DNA of 64,000 bases, from contig CM040765.1 in assembly GCA_022829145.1 (NCBI GenBank), forward strand, positions 10,832,292 to 10,896,291, given 5' to 3'. The stretch's first letter is position 1, and each line of letters opens with the position of its first letter. The translations under genes were made by a program, and so were the position numbers. Below the pieces are notes generated by a model. That model worked only from the letters and a program-made list of their open reading frames with translations. It was not told where the DNA came from and ran no database searches. This DNA comes from Albula goreensis. Taxonomy: Eukaryota > Chordata > Actinopteri > Albuliformes > Albulidae. Shown piece after piece: positions 54,831 through 64,000 of the stretch.

Positions 54831-56505
54831 CTGCCAGCAGACAAGGGACGTCACAATGGCAAGAGCACTGATGTGAGGTGTGTGCCAGCCTGTGTTTGGA
54901 GTCCGAGTGAGAGGGTGAATGTGTGTGACCGCGTGTGTGCGTGTGCATGAGAGCGTCTGTGTGAACAATGGCTGAGCATGTCTCAGCAAAACAGCCCAGC
55001 GCTGAATGGCTTACACCTAATCCCACAAAGGCCACAATGCTGTCCAGTGAACTGGTCTGAACACTTGCCTTTAATACAATGAGATACTGGTTATTACTGT
55101 ATCGAATGAACTCCACCCAATGTACACCACCCAACCCCCCAACACACGCACGCGCACCCACGCACACTCAACTCTCACACACACACACACACACACACAC
55201 ACAACTACATTCTATTCACACTTAGCCTTGCTTTGTTTTTTTAACCACATATACTCAACATAAAGTCAATGTTTTAACTCATTTATAATTTGAACCGATA
55301 AAATTCAAAATATTGTCTATTACAACACCATTTATTAGCATCATCTGTTGACATAGATGACTGAACCTGTGACGTGAAGGGCAGAACATAAACAAGCTAC
55401 CACAATGTAACAAATAGGAGGAGATAGAACAACGCCAGGATAGCCTATATCATGTAAAATATGATCTTTTTAGTAAGCAATAATCAGAACCTTAAAAATA
55501 CAAAAGGTCTTTTATATGGAATATAACTGTTGGAAATATGACACTTTATCACAGTATTATGTAGCATAACATGTGCATGGTAGAGGACATACTACTGATG
55601 GGAAAGCACTGAGCACCTAGGGCCTTTATCTGACAACAGGAATGGTGATTAGTAGTACTTGGTATACACCACATCCAACGTTGGTTTAGGACCATCAAAG
55701 ATTGACTTTGTTAAGGGAGTGTGTTGGGTTGACAAGCTATACATATAATAAAGTTAACCCAAATCTGAAAATAATTTTATATTTTAATGGACAGTTTAAC
55801 ATATTAACTAACCTACCTTTCTTTAACACGAAATAAAACTAAACAGACCAAATTATTCGTCATTGTTCATTACCCACTTGTTTCAATTAGAATGATGCCA
55901 CCCAGGGCTCAGTGGCGAACGCCTACAATCAAAGCAAACCTGACTTTCTGCAAAGCACATTAATCATGCATTCAATCAATAAGCCAACATTCTGCATAGT
56001 AATTTGAATAAATTATATCAAAATACATTGTACTGTGGGCAAATCTCATGAATCTCGTCTCATGATGGACAGCATACCAATACCAACTATTATTGCCACT
56101 CTTCTCAACTTCCAAGTTGACTGAGTTGTAGCCAGCTAGTTAACGGTAGCCAGATGGCTAACGTTGCTGCAGCATTCATGCACTAGCCTATATCGCACAC
56201 ATATCTCGGTCATAACTGGTTAGTTAGAACATTTATTTAAATAAAGGATGACAGTAAAATGAACCTTAAGTTGTTTATCTTGCATTAAGTGTTCAAAATT
56301 ATTCAACGTGCAGGAGACATGATCTCTATCTAGTACCACACTGCTAGCTTGGTAGCACTAGCCAACTCAACTCCAACCAACCGCTGGCGCTATTCTCGCG
56401 CATCAGCACGCCTCTCCCTCTGAAACACCCAGAGCAAAGTTTCAATAGCCTCTCTAATAAATGCAACAGTAACAACAAATACATAAAATTGACATTGTGA
56501 TTTAC
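54831..56505 (-). other. Probable xpot intron 1 (5' leader)
   Basis: This stretch lies between a likely non-coding first exon (donor AGAAG/gtaaat, exon end 56506) and the acceptor at 54830. It holds a (CA)n microsatellite at about 55176-55203 and, near its 5' end, GCTAGTTAACGGTAGC and GGCTAACGTTGC motifs (56135-56167). No coding exon was seen. Confidence 0.45.
55176..55203. repeat. (AC)n dinucleotide microsatellite
   Basis: About 14 AC units in the putative xpot leader intron, preceded by an imperfect C/A-rich stretch (from about 55130) that probably shares its origin. Confidence 0.95.
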
Positions 56506-57477
56506 CTTCTGGTTGACTTTATCTCATCGTCACCCTTATTCGGTTCAAAGGGAGCGTAAGAAATACAAATCTGAAGGAATCTCGATCTTGTGTTGGCCAC
56601 GGTGCGCGTCTCAGTTCACGTTCGTGCTGCGTGTCGGCTCAGAGCAGACGGAAATTCGCGACGCAAACTCCGGCTTGGGTCACGACCACAGGAAGGGATT
56701 TCCCACGTTTCCTCCCTCTCTTTTATTATTTAATTGCTAATTTTTCAAGGTATGTATTTGCGGTAGAGTAAAAGGCAGATGGAATGATGTAGGTTTGAAT
56801 TTTTAATCCATATTGAGACAAACTGTTGAAAGAATTAAACTACAACCTGGGCTCATATCAAACGTGATCTGGTAACAGCAGTAACTGTGGATAGCAGTAT
56901 GAATAATTGTTTCACATTAATGTGAATCATATGTAATATGTAAGTTTTATGTAATAAGTGTTTTACGTAAATAACTGAAGAAGTTCTTCAGCTTCCCCAT
57001 CCTGTTACGAGACAGTTTTATTCACAATCATACTTTAATATATTTAAGACACAAACTAAGGGTGGATCTCAGCTACCTGGCTGATACTACGCCCCGGCCT
57101 CAGATAAAATTCAATGAGACAAATTTCCCAGAGAGAAAATAGACATTCATTTTGGGCAATGATTACCAGCACATAGTGAGGAAATACTGAACACGTTTTG
57201 TGGGCCGAAATGGAAGAAATATCTTATCTCACGGAATAATGCTGGATAATTCAGTGGTTTTCGTGAGTTGATTGGACGACGCAGTGTTGTGACGGGCGTC
57301 AGTCAGTCTGAGGATGAATGTATCAGAGCAATCTGTTCGTGCAGTTCACTCAAACGTTGCTCATCGCTCTGTGCGGCGTTTTTGACAAGACTTCTGTTTG
57401 TGATCCACCAATGAGAGAAATGATGTAGGTCCCGCCTTTCCTGTGAGGGTTGACGTTGCGAGTCTCCGCCCCTGAAC
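56506..57477. promoter_or_regulatory. Head-to-head promoter region of xpot and rpl18a
   Basis: The putative xpot first exon (ending 56506, extending right to about 56.7 kb) and the rpl18a transcription start (about 57478) diverge from this interval. CpG-containing sequence is concentrated at about 56560-56700 and 57240-57480. No TATA box was convincing, which is usual for both gene types. Confidence 0.45.
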
Positions 57478-57490
57478 TTCCTCTTTCCCA
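57476..57490 (+). promoter_or_regulatory. Terminal oligopyrimidine (TOP) start of rpl18a
   Basis: The pyrimidine run CTTCCTCTTTCCC lies about 20-33 bases upstream of the rpl18a ATG. Vertebrate ribosomal protein mRNAs begin with a C inside such a tract, and it places their translation under mTOR/LARP1 control. The tract is seen; the exact start base is inferred. Confidence 0.65.
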
Positions 57491-57510
57491 GTGGCAGTCA
57501 GCGAGACACC

Positions 57511-61296
<3,786 letters not shown>

Positions 61297-61331
61297 AGGA
61301 AACCCTCCTTAGTTTTCAACGAGTCCTTGTG

Positions 61332-61337
61332 AATAAA
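61332..61337 (+). terminator. Polyadenylation signal of rpl18a
   Basis: AATAAA 36 bases after the stop codon, embedded in an A-rich run and followed by GTGTATGTTGTC (GT-rich). This fits the very short 3' untranslated regions of ribosomal protein genes. Confidence 0.85.
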
Positions 61338-64000
61338 AAAAAAAACAAAACAAAAACAAAGCATTGTGTATGTTGTCATGATTGCCTGTGTTTGAAATCT
61401 TTGTGTTGTCAGACATGGATTATTTGATGGTCATATAATCGCTTCATTCCTAAGGATTTTACAGTCAACACACAGAAGTTTAAGAAATAAGAAGCTTAAA
61501 CCAGATTTGCTGAGAACTATATAGTTAGCCAGTTTTTCAGAAAGCTGCTTGGAAATTATGGTCGAATCTTGTTTCACAGGAGTCGGGTACATGCTCAATC
61601 AGAATTAATGCCGGGTTGCTCACCCTGAGTCTCGAATTTCCAGTGGTGTTGACAATCCTATTGTTCAGTAAGAACAGCGGTTGGTATTTCCGATTAGGTC
61701 AGTTCATCGTTGGAGGTACAGCATCCAGACCCCAGATGGGTCTCTTTTGCAAAAAGGGATCTCGCACTTTCATCAGTCTGCTCCTGCCTAGTATTACAAG
61801 TAAATGTGTATTCTGGGGAAGAGTTACGCGGTCAGCCAAGTGTAAGTATTTAATTCCAACTGAAGAACTCGCGTGCACCCATGGAAACATCCTTTTGGAA
61901 AATAAACTGAACTGGATTGCCGTGCATTGATACTTACCAGAAATACAATATGTCAGTGCGGCAACTGATAATGAAATCCACACGCGAATTTTCTTTCCCT
62001 AAGGCAGACAATTATAGCTACGTAAGAGAAAAGTAAAAACTCCTTTCTGTTGCTCTAGTGTCACGGTTAATTGCACTTAATGGCATTACGCAACTTAATG
62101 CTCGATTCAGACTTATGGGCTAACGTTAAATAAGCAAGAGAGCTAAATGTAAACCCTAGCCATAGTTGCAAGCAGAAAAATGTAGTTGATCTCTTCATTA
62201 GTTATGCTGGAGAGTTACATTGTTTCAAAATGCAGGCTGTGTTGATGAGAACACAGGCGAAGCGTTTTAAGTGTCCGGGTTGCCCTCCTTGTTTTACCTT
62301 CTCTTTCGGTGAAGTTAGGTAGGATTACAGCAGAGGACAACCTGGCCGACAGGCTACGGTCCATGCAGTATCACCGGACAACTGCATTTTAAATCGGCGT
62401 CTTAGCTGGACCAATGTTTAATAGCATTTAGAGTACTGAGGTAAATACACAGAGGCTGAAAGAATGCCGAATGGTAATTTGAGAAAGTATCTCTAGGTGT
62501 GTTGGAGGCTCTAGGACAGCAATTCTACTGTGGTGGGTATATCCAATACAGAGCAACAGAAATTGTTTTCGATTTTGGTTTTTCCTGTTGTTTGAACGTA
62601 TTTGTTTTATTGTCTGTCAGAAGTACGATCAGTTGTGATAAAAAGATTATTGATTTAAAATCTGATGGGGAGTGAACATTTCAATGTAACATCAAGTCGG
62701 CCATCGAGACAACAAAAGCAACAAAATTAATGTAAGAAATCTGATTTCCGCCAATTATATTTCTGCCTTCAAAGGCGTTTTTGAATAGCTCATGGTTCTA
62801 TGATGCGATAGTTGCCTCCTTGCCGATACGTTTTAGGCTACGCCGTGCTTTTCCCAGCAGGTGGTGCATCGATGGAAAGCCCGGAGAAACAGGACAGTGA
62901 AAGCAGAACGCTTGTTTGCCTAATGGTCTGAGGATGTCGCTGAAACAAATACATCAGTTCAGCAGGCAGTTTATAAGGTAATTTTACATTGTTATTTTGA
63001 CCTGAAGAAGAAGCTACAGTGTAAGTTACATGTCAATTGGAAAAGGTTACTGGTTTCAGAGACATGATCATAACTACAATCTATCAATACAGAGAGTATA
63101 ATCTGTGCTCTGGATGGGTCTACATGTGAACAAAAAACGGTTATTTTTTGCAGAGGTCGGCAACTGATAGCTACTTACGTAAAGTGCCTAATACGTTGTA
63201 TACAGTGTAATAGGAAATATGCAGTATAACTGCTGGTTTGATAGTAGGTAGCTGTAAAATTAGTGCCACAGTTAAAAATAATGCGACAATTATAAGTAAG
63301 ATTTCATCAATAAAGGATTTAAATTTAAATTAATATTTGACGTCACCTTCATAGTTACAGAACTGTCAGAATTAACGAACCACCCGTTCCAAAGGCATTG
63401 TGTGTGTGAGCCTCTATTGTAATTGATCTAAAAAAATATACAAATCCAATCCTAACTTTTCATTTTTAAAATATTACACACACACACACATAATACATAT
63501 ACATAATACATATACATTTTCTATGAGGGGAACAAAACAACAAAAATGGTTGAATGTTTGCTTATACTAAGCACATACTCTGTAAAGGACAGCCCTCTTC
63601 ACCCTTAGATAAGATGAAAAGTTTTCCATCTCATGTTATCCTGAAACAGACCAGGGTCCATAGTGATATGCAGAGCTGGAAAAAAAATGAATGGCATTGG
63701 GATAAAAGTGAAGAACCATCTAATGAGATCAGTTCAGGAAGCACAGATGTAAAACGCGGAGCATAACATTTAGGTTATTAAGACTCCAAGTCTTTCATAC
63801 TATTTAGTAACAAAGCACCATCTAGTCTGTAAAGGTTTAGTTCTGCTTGGTTTCTCATTGGTTGCGAGGTCTGTAGAAGATTGTTTTGTTGAGATTATAA
63901 CCTTATGGCAGTTAAATCATGATAATTATGTAAAGCATGTTTTTTCAGTTGTTTTTCCAACAAATCTTTAAATTGCAAAGGGATGATACATTTATTAAAG
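61338..64000. other. Right-hand interval, possible start of a further gene
   Basis: No recognised protein-coding gene. A GCTAACGTTAA motif at 62119-62129 and a CpG-containing patch at 62240-62900 resemble the promoter regions elsewhere in the window. At 62934-62977 an ATG opens MSLKQIHQFSRQFI and runs into AAG/gtaatt, a possible first coding exon on the plus strand; I cannot assign it to a family. A (CA)n stretch lies at about 63476-63490. Confidence 0.3.

Overview
The window is vertebrate nuclear DNA, almost certainly from a ray-finned (teleost) fish. Genes are split by GT-AG introns, and the spliced proteins match vertebrate families at full length. Intergenic DNA is AT-rich, holds short microsatellites, and contains at least one repeat that is very common in fish genomes. 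No bacterial, phage or viral gene, CRISPR array or tRNA gene was seen.

Layout from left to right. (1) Bases 1-22,539 hold the 5' part of the kiaa0930 (C22orf9) homologue on the minus strand. Only coding exons 1 and 2 are inside the window, separated by a 15.5 kb intron; everything left of 6,722 is intron 2 and the rest of the gene lies off the left edge. (2) fbxo7, minus strand, nine coding exons, 25,495-32,585, 483 aa. (3) rtcb, plus strand, twelve exons, 33,919-38,943, 505 aa, head-to-head with fbxo7. (4) xpot, minus strand, 24 coding exons, 43,639-54,745, convergent with rtcb. As given it carries two single-base losses in conserved exons; with both allowed for, the protein is 962 aa. (5) rpl18a, plus strand, five exons, 57,511-61,296, 176 aa, head-to-head with xpot. 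Its first three introns carry three related H/ACA snoRNA copies, two well formed and one decayed. (6) 61,300-64,000 has no recognised gene, but sequence near 62.1-63.0 kb could be the start of another.

Functionally, the right half groups RNA-maturation and translation genes. RtcB joins spliced tRNA exons, exportin-t carries mature tRNA out of the nucleus, and rpl18a (eL20) is a ribosomal protein whose introns carry rRNA-modification guide RNAs. Fbxo7 is an SCF ubiquitin-ligase subunit and shares a promoter region with rtcb. KIAA0930 is a conserved protein of unknown function.

Exon boundaries were set by hand from GT/AG sites, reading-frame phase and recalled vertebrate orthologues. No alignment or search was run. 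Untranslated exons, promoters and polyadenylation sites are much less certain than coding exons.
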